A stretch of 25,465 bases of DNA from Fidelibacterota bacterium (GCA_018263365.1 JAANXI010000010.1:1-25465), one strand, 5' to 3'. Positions 1 through 8,887 are shown, counted from the first letter of the stretch. Program-made: numbers and translations. Notes: generated by a model not told the origin, from the letters alone.

Positions 1-1
1 C

Positions 2-37
2 AAAGATGCCATCCCGTCGCGGCGGGATGGCATCTTT
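2..37. repeat. Palindromic repeat, copy 1 (terminator-like hairpin)
   Basis: A perfect 15-bp stem (arms 2-16 and 23-37) closes a 6-base loop. The outer 12 bases of each arm (AAAGATGCCATC / GATGGCATCTTT) are identical to those of a second palindrome at 18616-18648, while the inner bases differ. Because both arms end in T-rich sequence on their own strand it could act as a bidirectional terminator. The contig begins exactly at this element, which fits an assembly break at a multi-copy repeat. Confidence 0.75.
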
Positions 38-723
38 AGGCTCTCTGTTAGTTTCTTTGTTACGAATGCCTGAAGACGTTCGCTTCTTTGTACAAAGACG
101 GCTAAAGCCGCCTGGTAAAAAATAGGCAGTCCGGCAATTCTTGGTTAGTCGAATAAAGGCGGATGGAGCTATCTCAGGATGTAATGCGCTCTTTAATTCT
201 CATCACAAATCTATCGGCCTTTTCAGGGTCGAGACCCGGAAATGGGCTGCTGTACTTTTGCGCTTATCGAATGTGTCTATTGATAGGGGAACGGGTTGAG
301 GAGCCCCAGTCGATCGGCATATTTGTAGAACGGACAATAGGTGATAACGAGTTCCCTCGGAACGACAAATGCCGCCTCTCCATGGCTCTATTTTTTGTCT
401 GTTTTCCTACTACTACAAATATACCGACCCTCCGGGACTCTACATTGCTTTTGTACTATGAATCCCACCAATGAATGGGTGGGCTAGTTTCTTTCGCCCC
501 TCTGGGGCTTTTACCTTTTTCGAATTTCGCACATCATATTCATTGTGACCTTGGAGACATCATCACAAATTTATTCGTAAAAAAACGGCTAAATCTATCT
601 ATCACATGCCATGTTCTGTCCATTGCCTATTGGCGATTGCAGGTTTTTGTTCTTTCCCGTTTTTGATAACTGATTACTGTTCACTGAACACTGTGCTGCG
701 TTTCACGTCTGACGTCTCACATC
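38..723. other. Gene-poor intergenic stretch with short hairpins and degenerate word repeats
   Basis: No ORF here has a recognisable product or a convincing ribosome binding site. Visible structures are small inverted repeats (CGGCTAAAGCCG near 98-109; CCCACC/GGTGGG at 464-469 and 478-483; CCCC-TCT-GGGG near 499-509) and a low-complexity tail at about 660-730 built from overlapping near-copies of GATTACTG/CACTGAACACTG and GTCTCAC-like words. The pattern looks like a patchwork of intergenic repeats and not a gene. A weak coding remnant on the minus strand is listed separately. Confidence 0.5.
174..385 (-). pseudogene. Possible decayed coding remnant
   Basis: On the minus strand two adjacent short open stretches in different frames read like protein. 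The first (about 385 to 277) contains VPRELVITYCPFYKYADRLG and ends at a TAG at 279-277. The second, in another frame, contains FPGLDPEKADRFVMRIKERI and ends at a TGA at 176-174. Together they look like the C-terminus of one protein broken by a frameshift. I do not recognise the family and no start or upstream part is visible, so this may be chance; both stretches are short. Confidence 0.25.
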
Positions 724-1587
724 TCACTCGTATATACTCGTACAATAATCCCGGATTTCGTACAGGGCGTCTTCAAAGGAGGAGACGACGTACAAATGGG
801 GTTGCTGGATCGTCGGATCGTAATCGTCCTGAATAATGGTTCCCACATCAAACGGGCGGTGTTCTACCTGGGATGGATCGACACAGCGTTCCATATCATG
901 ATAGGAGGAAAGATTGCCGGCACCGTAGGTTTTGATGGTTCCGTTCTCTTCACAGAGCCCGTATTCGATTGTAAACCAATAAAGCCGCTCCAGTTCCTTG
1001 ATTTGGGTATCAGTGGCAACGTCCGCGGCTTTGCCAATGAGCACGGCAAGCTCGGTAATGTCATCTCTGGTCAGCAGCACAGCATGGCCGAGAATCTCGT
1101 GGCAGAGATCCGGTTCCGGCGTAAATCCGGGCACTTCGTGATGCCGGATGTATTGGGTGGCTGGAAATTCTTTGTTTAACAAGGATGTTAGAAATTCCCG
1201 CGCCTTCACCAGCCCCTCAATGGGCACGAGCCGAAAGCCGGTGATAGATTCCAGCTGTTCGGAAACATCGGCTAATTGGGGAATTTCGTCTTCCGTAATC
1301 TGAAGATCTTCGAGCCCTTCCATATAACCGGAAATCGCATTCTTTTTGTGCAATGGATGCAGCGTCCGGAAGACGCGTCGCCAGGTTTGCCGGTTCTTCT
1401 CAGTATATTCAATCACTGGGATAGGGACGGTTTTCGGGTCTTTTCCGGCATCATTAGCAGCGTTCCAGTCTTCCCAGAATTTGGTGGCGACTTTGGCTAT
1501 TTTGTCCCGTTGCTGCCGATATGCCTTGTCCCGAAATCCCGGGTGGTCAGAGTCGAGAGGAACGATATGATCTGTATTTGGATCCAT
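724..1587 (-). CDS. phhA: Phenylalanine-4-hydroxylase (aromatic amino acid hydroxylase family)
   Basis: Predicted to hydroxylate phenylalanine to tyrosine in the cytoplasm, using non-haem Fe(II), O2 and a tetrahydropterin. The 287-aa length matches single-domain bacterial enzymes, without the regulatory ACT domain of animal enzymes. The iron-binding facial triad is visible: His163 and His168 in CHEILGH and Glu208 in FTIEYGL, with the family's spacing. PEPDLCHE just before it is also characteristic. The ATG at 1587 is chosen over an in-frame start 66 bases further upstream because it has AAAGGA about 7 bases before it and starts near the usual N-terminus. No pterin-4a-carbinolamine dehydratase or tyrosine catabolism gene is adjacent; the upstream neighbour on the same strand, a hydrolase, ends 120 bp away. 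Family assignment is firm; tryptophan hydroxylase activity is less likely. Confidence 0.93.
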   Translation of the reverse strand: MDPNTDHIVPLDSDHPGFRDKAYRQQRDKIAKVATKFWEDWNAANDAGKDPKTVPIPVIEYTEKNRQTWRRVFRTLHPLHKKNAISGYMEGLEDLQITEDEIPQLADVSEQLESITGFRLVPIEGLVKAREFLTSLLNKEFPATQYIRHHEVPGFTPEPDLCHEILGHAVLLTRDDITELAVLIGKAADVATDTQIKELERLYWFTIEYGLCEENGTIKTYGAGNLSSYHDMERCVDPSQVEHRPFDVGTIIQDDYDPTIQQPHLYVVSSFEDALYEIRDYCTSIYE

Positions 1588-1707
1588 GGTATAATCCTTT
1601 ATTTGGTGAATCAGACTTTGTATTAAACGGATTGGCCGGAGAGGTTCAGCCAAAAAGTGATGTCGGGAAAATGCGCTGAATTGGCGAAAAAATCAACCCG
1701 GGTTTTG

Positions 1708-2637
1708 CTAGTTCAAATCCGGGATAAAGGAAGCAGGGGACTGGGAGCGATAAAAATTCACGGGCCGGTTTATCAGTGCATTATTCAGGAAGTTCCGGAG
1801 AATTCTGCCGAAATCGGGATGGTCGGTGGTATTGGAATGGTCATACCCTTCGGCAATCCAAAGCTGGATGTTTTCCCGGGCATTTTTCAGGATACGATCG
1901 CTGTCTTCCACCGGCACAGTGGTATCCTGATCTCCGTGGATAAGCAGGCCGGGGGCGTCAATGGATCTGATGGCATTTTCAGGCGCGATGGCGTGAAAGG
2001 TTTTACCGATACGCATTTGGATGTAATGTCGGATCAGCCAGCCGAAAGGGAAATACGGGATATTGTAATCCTGAAAATATCGCTTAATGATTTCCAGGTG
2101 ATTTGCAAAGCCAGCATCGGCGACAAACGCCGTGATGCGCTTATCTCTGGAGGTCTCGTAGATAGTCGCCGCCGCGCCAAATGAGTGTCCGACAATCCCG
2201 ATCTTTTCGAGATCCACTTCCGGGCGTAGCACCAACCAGTCGATGGCCCCATTGATGTCTTCTGCGATCCCGACTTCGGTGATGAAATTATTCTTCGGAT
2301 TTTCCCCGTGACCGCGGGGCTCGATCACCAGCATATTAACCGGGAGCGACTTGCAGGCATCCACATACGGCAGCATCCGCTGGCAATTACGCCGCCAGCC
2401 AGGGATAAAGACCAGCGTGGGTGCGGGGGCATCTTCAGGGGCATCAGCGGAAGGAATCCACCACCCGTGCAGCGTTTCATCGTTGGGGTTGCGAAAATAG
2501 ATGTCCCGGTACGACAGGCCCAGTTCTGCCGGCGTGCTTGTGTTGGGGCGCGGAGTGACCGAAAAGGCCGAGTGTCCCATAAAAATAATAAGGCCAACCA
2601 GAGCGACCATCCCCAGCACAACCGATAAAAAGATCAT
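1708..2637 (-). CDS. Alpha/beta hydrolase with N-terminal membrane anchor
   Basis: A 309-aa serine hydrolase of the alpha/beta fold, similar in layout to the YqkD/FrsA-like and prolyl-oligopeptidase-like hydrolases. Residues 1-20 are hydrophobic with no clear cleavage site and probably anchor the protein in the inner membrane. The catalytic triad is visible: nucleophile Ser152 in GHSFG, Asp238 in HGDQDTTVP and His267 in GYDHSNT. The oxyanion region is FIPGW (about 77-81). Substrate cannot be told from sequence; an esterase or peptidase role is equally possible. It lies between the hydroxylase and the GAF-domain gene on the same strand with gaps of about 120 and 75 bp, so an operon is possible but not shown. 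The upstream ribosome binding site is weak. Confidence 0.88.
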   Translation of the reverse strand: MIFLSVVLGMVALVGLIIFMGHSAFSVTPRPNTSTPAELGLSYRDIYFRNPNDETLHGWWIPSADAPEDAPAPTLVFIPGWRRNCQRMLPYVDACKSLPVNMLVIEPRGHGENPKNNFITEVGIAEDINGAIDWLVLRPEVDLEKIGIVGHSFGAAATIYETSRDKRITAFVADAGFANHLEIIKRYFQDYNIPYFPFGWLIRHYIQMRIGKTFHAIAPENAIRSIDAPGLLIHGDQDTTVPVEDSDRILKNARENIQLWIAEGYDHSNTTDHPDFGRILRNFLNNALINRPVNFYRSQSPASFIPDLN

Positions 2638-2712
2638 TACAGAGACTTATGGTTTCGAGTGTAAACTCATAACGGGAAAAATTCTATAAGCAGTTGTTAC
2701 CAATAGATTTAC

Positions 2713-3180
2713 CTATGTATGATTATTAAAGTAATCTGCGATCAGATTGGCGGCGGATTCCAGAAATGACTGTTCATCGGACTGAAATGCCGCCAGCGTA
2801 TCGCTGTCCAGATCCAAGACACCGTAAAGTTGTCCGTTCTTAATAATAGGCACCACAATTTCGGATTGTGTGTAAATACTGCACGCCAGATACCGTGGAT
2901 CGGATTTAACGTCATCGACGACAATAGTCTCCCGGCTACGGGCCGACGCACCGCAAATTCCTTCATCGAACGGAATAACTTTATGGTCCGGTTCTGCGCC
3001 CTGATAATAGGTTTCCGGTAGCTGGAGGATTTCATCCTCTGCCAGGTAAATGCCGACCCAGTCGAAAGCATCATTGGAATCGGCAATCAGGCGGACGGCC
3101 GCTTCGCAGAATTCATCCTGCTCTGGTTTGCTCCGGATGAGCTGTTCGAGTTTTTGTTCCGGCGTGCTTGTATCCGTCAT
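2713..3180 (-). CDS. GAF-domain protein resembling free methionine-(R)-sulfoxide reductase
   Basis: A 155-aa single GAF domain. The fRMsr family (E. coli MsrC/YebR) reduces free methionine-R-sulfoxide. The core matches that family: IPFDEGICG (Cys76), a segment ending YLAC (Cys100), then SEIVVPI and GVLDLDS, which supply the acidic substrate-binding residues. The first of the three family cysteines, normally a few residues before the IPxxxGxCG segment, is absent (the stretch reads GAEPDHKVIP). If active it must use only the two remaining cysteines. The ATG at 3180 sits one base after the TAG stop of the upstream gene, indicating translational coupling; a TTG nine bases upstream (3189) is an alternative start that would overlap that gene. 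Other GAF functions are possible. Confidence 0.8.
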   Translation of the reverse strand: MTDTSTPEQKLEQLIRSKPEQDEFCEAAVRLIADSNDAFDWVGIYLAEDEILQLPETYYQGAEPDHKVIPFDEGICGASARSRETIVVDDVKSDPRYLACSIYTQSEIVVPIIKNGQLYGVLDLDSDTLAAFQSDEQSFLESAANLIADYFNNHT

Positions 3181-3181
3181 A

Positions 3182-3589
3182 CTATGCAACGGGACTTTGG
3201 TTGCCTCGCTTTTCCTCCGGCACGTGGATCAACAGGCACTCCTCCTCTTTGAACTCAGCCTGCATACTCTCATCCACCGGCGCTGACGTCAGCAGAATTC
3301 CACGGATATACAGGTCCGGATGTTGTTCCTTGAGTTCCGACCTTATCGTAAGGAAACGCTCGAAATCTTTCGCTGCAATAGCGGTTTTGCGGTCTTTCGT
3401 CTCCACGTACCAGATGGCGTCCATATTTTCTGCCAGAATCAGTGAACCTCGTCCGGAAAGGTTCTCATCAGATTTGTTAACGATCTTCACATCCTGGGTC
3501 TGAAACATCGGAAAATCATCCGGACTCAGCTGTGCCTTCCCCGGTGAGCGAATCCACTTCGCTACATCTTCTAGCTCCAACCAATTCAT
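3182..3589 (-). CDS. Hypothetical protein, possible PD-(D/E)XK nuclease-like fold
   Basis: A 135-aa soluble protein with no name I can assign. Its central part reads like a restriction-endonuclease-like core: Asp57 followed by a hydrophobic strand and Glu63-Thr-Lys65 (DAIWYVETKDR), then a helix (KDFERFLTIRSEL) and another strand (RGILLTSA). That D-x5-ExK spacing is typical of PD-(D/E)XK proteins but is weak evidence on its own. The start at 3589 has GAGGG about 6 bases upstream. It is the first gene of a minus-strand pair coupled to the GAF gene, and its start faces the UVR-motif gene across a 215-bp divergent intergenic region. Confidence 0.65.
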   Translation of the reverse strand: MNWLELEDVAKWIRSPGKAQLSPDDFPMFQTQDVKIVNKSDENLSGRGSLILAENMDAIWYVETKDRKTAIAAKDFERFLTIRSELKEQHPDLYIRGILLTSAPVDESMQAEFKEEECLLIHVPEEKRGNQSPVA

Positions 3590-3804
3590 TTTGTACCCTC
3601 AACTCCCCTTAAGTATGATCATTTACTCCCCGCGAAAATTTGTACAGAAATCGCGTGACAAGCAACAGGAATTTTTACGGCCTGTATTCTGTTGGAATGC
3701 GTTAATTATGGATGCAAGAAGTTTCACCGGCACAGTAGTGAACAATTCGTTTTTTCTTTAAATTCATTCGGGGACGTGTTAGATTTCCACAAGGAGACTT
3801 GACT

Positions 3805-4563
3805 ATGGCAAAAAAAGACATATCCGATATACTCAATGATTGGGATTTTGATCCGGAAGTGTTGAACGTTCGCCGAATCGAGGGTGAAGACGGTGAGGAC
3901 AAAATTCAACTCCGGCTGGATTTGGGCCTCCTCCAGATGGAAGCCGCAGACCGGCCCGACGGCAAACACCCCCACGGATTTGACAACTATCTGGAGTTCC
4001 TGCAGTCCGAACAGCGGGTGGTGGAGGGAGCTGGCTTAAAAGAACAATTTGAATTAACGCCAGAAGATCTGCGGGATCTGCAGCAGGAGTCGATACAGTA
4101 TTACCATCGATATCTCTGCCTGGCGGAACTGGGCGATCATGAGAGCGTCATCCGGGATACCGCCCACAATCTGGAAGCACTTGAGTTTGTGGAGGAGTTT
4201 GCTCCGGATGAGGAAAATGCCTGGGCCTTCATGCAATATTATCCGTATGTGAAGATGATGCACACGCAGGCGAAGGTCCAATTGGCGCTGGAACACGAAG
4301 CCTACAGTAATGCGCTCAAAGATATCGATGCGAGCATACAGGACATCAAAGATATTAATCAGCGCTGGGGAGTGCAGGAGAGCCGGGAAGCCACCAAGGA
4401 AATCCGGATGCTGGAGGAGTGGCGCGAGACAGTAATGGAGAAAAAGCCACTCTCCAAGTCCGAAAAACTGAAGGCGGATTTGGAAGAGGCCATTCAGCTG
4501 GAGCGCTACGAGGATGCAGCCAGGATCCGGGATAAACTGGCCGAGATACACAATCAGGAATAA
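3805..4563 (+). CDS. UvrB/UvrC (UVR) motif-containing protein
   Basis: A 252-aa cytoplasmic protein. The only recognised element is a C-terminal UVR motif (about residues 219-248, SEKLKADLEEAIQLERYEDA then RIRDKLAEI), the helical hairpin used by UvrB to contact UvrC and found also in McsA, ClpC and many uncharacterised proteins. The N-terminus (residues 1-70) is acidic with an amphipathic DWDFDPEVLNVRRIEG segment; the middle is helical and TPR-like (about 95-200). It is not a nucleotide-excision nuclease subunit, as there is no helicase or nuclease domain. The ATG at 3805 is preferred over an in-frame TTG at 3799 because AAGGAG lies at 3791-3796. Its role is unknown. Confidence 0.85.
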   Translation: MAKKDISDILNDWDFDPEVLNVRRIEGEDGEDKIQLRLDLGLLQMEAADRPDGKHPHGFDNYLEFLQSEQRVVEGAGLKEQFELTPEDLRDLQQESIQYYHRYLCLAELGDHESVIRDTAHNLEALEFVEEFAPDEENAWAFMQYYPYVKMMHTQAKVQLALEHEAYSNALKDIDASIQDIKDINQRWGVQESREATKEIRMLEEWRETVMEKKPLSKSEKLKADLEEAIQLERYEDAARIRDKLAEIHNQE

Positions 4564-4632
4564 TTTCCTACCTGCGTTTCTAGGTAGTTCGCTGTCATTA
4601 GTGATAACATTGTTGATTTGACGGAGGGCCGT

Positions 4633-7365
4633 ATGAATTTCAGTCAGAACAAAGCAATCTGGTTTGTGGTTGCCGCTTTTGTATTACTGGCGGTTATAAG
4701 CAGTATTTCCAATATTATCACCGAATCCTGGTGGTTCAGTGCCGTAAACTTTTCGTCGGTATTCTGGACGGTGATTACCTGGAAGATCATCGTCTGGATC
4801 GGGGCGTTTCTGGTATACGCACTATTCCTGTGGATTAATTTCCGGGTGGCTAATCGTCTGACCAAAGATCGAAATTTCCGGACATTCGAGGGGTCCAATA
4901 TCCAAATCCCCGGCCAAAAGATCTTCAATTACATTGCCGGAGTGCTCATTATTGTTATTTCGTTTATCGCTGCCGGTGCCACCCTGCCGTGGTGGGAAAC
5001 GATTTTGAAATACCTCCATGCCAGTACATTTGGCACGGCCGATCCGATTTTTTCTAAAGATGTGGGATTTTACTTTTTTGAACTTCCGATGTATAACGGC
5101 GTACAACAGTGGCTGTTAACACTTTTTCTGCTTGGATTGATCTTGGCGGGCGTGGTGTATTTCCTTAAAGGAGCCATCCAGTTTGTAAAATCACGGCAGA
5201 ACATTTTTTCCGGAGCAGTGAAGACACACATCAGCATCCTGCTGGTGGGCATTGCCATCCTGATTGCCGCCCGGTTTTATCTGGACCGGTATAATTTATT
5301 ATTTTCATCGAGTGGAGTGGTTTTTGGCGCGGGATATACGGATGTGCATGCCAAATTGCTTTCCTACTGGGTTATGGCAATTCTCACTCTGGGCGTTGCC
5401 GGGTTATTTATTATTTCTGTACTGCGGCGTGGTGTAAATTATTTGATTGGTGGCGTCGGATTTTTTGTGATTGCACTGGTCGTGGTGAACGGGTTGTATC
5501 CGTGGTTTCAACAGCAATTTATCGTGGAACCCAACGAGCTGGATAAAGAACGACCGTATATAGAAAATAATATCCAGTATACACGGATGGCTTACGGACT
5601 TGAAGATGTCCAGCGGAAAAATTTCCCGGTGGAAGCCAATCTAAACAAGGAAGTGATAGCGCAGAATGAGCCGACGATCCAGAATATCCGGCTCTGGGAC
5701 CCCAAACCACTCCTGGCCACGTATAAGCAAATTCAGGAGATCCGCTTGTACTATAAATTTTCTGACGTGGATATTGACCGGTATATGATTAATGGCGATT
5801 ATCGCCAGGTGATGTTATCTCCGAGGGAATTCGAGTATAACCAGGTGCCGGCCCGCGCCCAAACCTGGCAAAATCAGCGCCTGACCTACACACACGGCTA
5901 CGGCGTAACCATGAGTCCGGTGAACATTGTAACAACGGAAGGAATGCCGGAGTTATTCATCAAAGATATTCCGCCGGAGTCCGAAGTGGATATTGAGATC
6001 ACAAGGCCGGCTATATATTACGGCGAAGGGACCGATTATTATGTATTTACAGGCACGACAGAAGAAGAGTTCGATTACCCGGTGGGAAGCGAGAATAAGT
6101 TCACCCATTACACGGGCAAAGGCGGCGTTCCGATGCAGTCCCTCTGGCGTAAATTGCTGTATGCCTATGAGTTCGGCAGCATTAAAATCCTGATTTCCGA
6201 TTATTTCACCAGCGAATCGAAGGTGCAGTATCACAGAGATATTGTAAACAGGGTACGGAATGTAGCGCCGTTTCTCCATTATGACAGCGATCCATATATC
6301 ACCATTATCAATGGAGAACTCAAATGGATCATTGATGCATATACCACCAGTAAGCAATATCCGTACTCAGAACCCATGATCAGGGGAAATATTAACTACA
6401 TCAGAAATTCCGTGAAGGTCGTAGTTGACGCCTATGACGGCACCATGGACTTTTACGTGGTGGACGAATCCGATCCGTTATTGCAGACTTACCAGAAGAT
6501 CTTTCCGGATTTGTTTAAAGATGAATCCACCATTCCGGCAGAAATCCGAGAGCATTTTCGGTATCCCATCGATCTCTTTCAGATCCAGTCACAGGTGTAC
6601 CTGGCCTATCACATGACTGAGCCGGATGTCTTTTACAACCGGGAAGACATGTGGCAGTTTCCCACAGAGATTTATGAAGGAAACGAACAGCGGATGGAAC
6701 CGTATTATCTGATCATGCAATTACCTGAGGAGGAAAGAGAAGAGTTTATCCTCATCTATCCGTTTACGCCGGTGAATAAAAATAATATGATTTCCTGGCT
6801 TGCTGCGCGCTCCGATGGCAAGCATTACGGGAAGCTTCTTTTGTTTGAATTTCCAAAGAAGGAACTTATTTACGGGCCAATGCAGGTCGAAGCCAGGATC
6901 GATCAGGATCCACAAATATCTGAATTGTTAACGCTCTGGAGCCAGCAGGGCTCGAGGGTTATCCGGGGCAATCTCCTGGCAATTCCGATAGAGCGATCCC
7001 TGTTGTATGTGGAGCCGGTCTATATCCGCTCCGATCAGGGCCAAATGCCTGAACTCAAACGGGTAATTATGTCCTACGACAATCAAATCGTGATGGAACA
7101 AACGATTGACAGGGCACTCGCGGTCCTTTTTGGTGAACAGGAACCCACACAACGGCAAGCCCCGATTGTTCAAACCCTGGATCAAAACCTTGAAATCCCG
7201 GACCTTGCGCGGTCCGCGCTGAAAACCTTCCAAAAAGCCCAGGATCGGCTCCAGGCTGGCGACTGGGCTGGTTACGGCGAGCAGTGGGATAAACTGCAAA
7301 ACCTCCTGCAACAACTGCGAAAAAATACGCAATCCATTCCGGGCGCCGATCAGCAGAGTCCATAG
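4633..7365 (+). CDS. UPF0182 family large membrane protein
   Basis: A 910-aa protein of the UPF0182/COG1615 family, whose function is not established. The first ~300 residues hold about seven transmembrane helices (for example residues 8-28, 50-72, 98-122 and 155-180). They are followed by a long extracytoplasmic region starting near IVEPNELDKERPYIENNI, a segment typical of the family. The family-like blocks IRLWDPKPLL and LSPREFEYNQ are visible, and the C-terminus has the usual helical end (SALKTFQKAQDRLQAGDWAG and following). Length agrees with the family's ~900-1000 aa. The ATG at 4633 is chosen because GGAGGG lies at 4623-4628; an upstream in-frame TTG at 4618 lacks such a site. It is 69 bp after the UVR gene. 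Confidence 0.92.
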   Translation: MNFSQNKAIWFVVAAFVLLAVISSISNIITESWWFSAVNFSSVFWTVITWKIIVWIGAFLVYALFLWINFRVANRLTKDRNFRTFEGSNIQIPGQKIFNYIAGVLIIVISFIAAGATLPWWETILKYLHASTFGTADPIFSKDVGFYFFELPMYNGVQQWLLTLFLLGLILAGVVYFLKGAIQFVKSRQNIFSGAVKTHISILLVGIAILIAARFYLDRYNLLFSSSGVVFGAGYTDVHAKLLSYWVMAILTLGVAGLFIISVLRRGVNYLIGGVGFFVIALVVVNGLYPWFQQQFIVEPNELDKERPYIENNIQYTRMAYGLEDVQRKNFPVEANLNKEVIAQNEPTIQNIRLWDPKPLLATYKQIQEIRLYYKFSDVDIDRYMINGDYRQVMLSPREFEYNQVPARAQTWQNQRLTYTHGYGVTMSPVNIVTTEGMPELFIKDIPPESEVDIEITRPAIYYGEGTDYYVFTGTTEEEFDYPVGSENKFTHYTGKGGVPMQSLWRKLLYAYEFGSIKILISDYFTSESKVQYHRDIVNRVRNVAPFLHYDSDPYITIINGELKWIIDAYTTSKQYPYSEPMIRGNINYIRNSVKVVVDAYDGTMDFYVVDESDPLLQTYQKIFPDLFKDESTIPAEIREHFRYPIDLFQIQSQVYLAYHMTEPDVFYNREDMWQFPTEIYEGNEQRMEPYYLIMQLPEEEREEFILIYPFTPVNKNNMISWLAARSDGKHYGKLLLFEFPKKELIYGPMQVEARIDQDPQISELLTLWSQQGSRVIRGNLLAIPIERSLLYVEPVYIRSDQGQMPELKRVIMSYDNQIVMEQTIDRALAVLFGEQEPTQRQAPIVQTLDQNLEIPDLARSALKTFQKAQDRLQAGDWAGYGEQWDKLQNLLQQLRKNTQSIPGADQQSP

Positions 7366-7560
7366 CAGTGAGGTTTACCTGATATTCAGGCATCCAAATG
7401 GTTGAATCACGGTGAAATCCGCTGTCAGACTGGTGTTTGTGCAAAAATCTTTGGCATTCCGGCGCTTCGACTTGCATAAATCCGAAAAAAACCTGAATTT
7501 TGAACAGATGTACTGTGTTTTCCACATTCTTCAATGAGGAATCCTGAAAAGGGAACAGTC

Positions 7561-8850
7561 ATGAATAAACAAGAAATCATCCGGCAGGTTGCCGAAGCAG
7601 AAGGGGTAAGCCAGGAAGAAGCGGCAGCCGTTGTTGAAGAACTCCTCCAGTTGATCACGGATCGCATGAAATCCGGTGACGAAACCCAAATTTACGGGTT
7701 CGGAAAATTCGGGCGCCGCTGGTGGAAAAGTCGTACCGGCCGGGACCCGCAGACCGGCGAAGAGATTGAGATCGAAGGTCGGTGGATTCCGTATTGGACT
7801 CCGTCGGATACGTTGATAGAAGAGGGCGAGCCGCATCCGAAAGAACGCGAGCAAGGAGAGGCTGAAGAGGCGGAGGAACCGCCTGTTGAAGAGGTGGAAG
7901 AGGATGCTGAGGAGGAGCATGAAGCCGCAGATGAAGATGGACAGGATATAGAAGAGGACATTGAAGAAGATGCCGAGGAATCTTCCGAAGAAGAAGCGAC
8001 AGCTGAGGCCGAAGAGGAGCCAATAGAGGAAGAACCCGTCGCAGAGGAAACTGATTTTGAGCGGACAGGATGGGAACCGCCGGTCAGAGAAAAATCCAAG
8101 GCCCCCGGAATTATCATTACCACTATAGCGGTCATTGCCGTCGTCTTGATCGCAGTATTTGCGTTTCGGGATACCGAGCCGGATATGGCTGAGCAGACCG
8201 GCGAGCCGACAGCAGTTGAATCGGTGGAAGAACCCGCGCCTGAGACCGGAGCCGAAGAGCAGGGTACTTCCCGGGAAACCCCATCGGAACAACCGGCTGC
8301 TCAAACGGCGGACGTAAGCTATGAGACCGAAACCCAAATAGCCAAAACGGGGGAACCGGCGAAGCCCGCAGAGAATGCTGACGACACTACTGAGCCCGTC
8401 ACCGCTAAAGCTCTCATTGAACCACCGGACGCCGAACCGTATGTATTTGAGGGCGATCATCGCACGGCATTTATTTCAACGTATAAAGATGCACTTCATC
8501 AATTCCGGGATAACGATTATATTGCCGCGCTTGTAATGTATGAGCGGCTCCAAGTATCCGATCCACCGGAATCTTATGCGGACAATGTCCAGTACTGGAT
8601 AGGCGAGTGCCAGTTCGGTCTGGGACATTACCGGGAGGCCATCCGGGCATTTGAAAAAGTGTTTCTGTATCCGGAATCAAATAAAATTGAGGACGGGCTG
8701 ATAATGATGGCGTCTGCCTATTTGCGGCTGCAACAATTCGGGGAAGCGAAGAAAATCCTGAAAAAATTCCAAACACAATACAGTACGTCACCGTACGCAC
8801 GTATCGCCCAAAAATGGTTGCGGGAATACGGATTGAATTCCGGAACCTGA
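7561..8850 (+). CDS. HU-family DNA-binding domain fused to a transmembrane helix and YbgF-like TPR domain
   Basis: A 429-aa fusion. Residues 1-90 are an HU/IHF fold: MNKQEII start, GFGKFGRRWWKSRTGRDPQT beta-arm and EIEIEGRWIPYWTPSDTL. Residues 91-178 are an extremely acidic linker. One transmembrane helix follows at about 183-204 (GIIITTIAVIAVVLIAVFAF), preceded by REKSK, so the HU part should be cytoplasmic and the rest periplasmic. A Pro/Glu-rich linker then leads to TPRs at about 300-425 with the QYWIGE signature shared with the downstream operon's YbgF-like proteins. It may tie the nucleoid to the envelope. The ATG at 7561 has AAAAGGGA 6 bases upstream and gives a normal HU start; an in-frame ATG at 7534 would add nine residues. 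The HU arm keeps the conserved RTGR-P motif, so DNA binding is plausible. Confidence 0.9.
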   Translation: MNKQEIIRQVAEAEGVSQEEAAAVVEELLQLITDRMKSGDETQIYGFGKFGRRWWKSRTGRDPQTGEEIEIEGRWIPYWTPSDTLIEEGEPHPKEREQGEAEEAEEPPVEEVEEDAEEEHEAADEDGQDIEEDIEEDAEESSEEEATAEAEEEPIEEEPVAEETDFERTGWEPPVREKSKAPGIIITTIAVIAVVLIAVFAFRDTEPDMAEQTGEPTAVESVEEPAPETGAEEQGTSRETPSEQPAAQTADVSYETETQIAKTGEPAKPAENADDTTEPVTAKALIEPPDAEPYVFEGDHRTAFISTYKDALHQFRDNDYIAALVMYERLQVSDPPESYADNVQYWIGECQFGLGHYREAIRAFEKVFLYPESNKIEDGLIMMASAYLRLQQFGEAKKILKKFQTQYSTSPYARIAQKWLREYGLNSGT

Positions 8851-8887
8851 TTTGTTCTGAAAAGTTGATCAGGATCGCCGGGTGTTC

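Noticed and set aside
163..666. Two plus-strand open frames (163-474 and 475-666) as small genes.
   Set aside because: They abut at a stop/ATG only by chance, show no Shine-Dalgarno sequence, no known motif and cysteine/leucine-rich composition, and they run through repeat hairpins.
4568..4587. CTACCT/AGGTAG inverted repeat as a terminator between the UVR-motif gene and the UPF0182 gene.
   Set aside because: The stem is only 6 bp with an 8-base loop and is not followed by a T run.
7531..8460. A 309-codon minus-strand open frame and a Ser-rich minus-strand frame at 7692-8135.
   Set aside because: Both are antisense to the HU-TM-TPR gene. Runs of GAA/GAG codons in its acidic linker read as Ser/Phe/Leu-rich sequence on the other strand and leave it free of stops; neither has a ribosome binding site or a recognisable domain.
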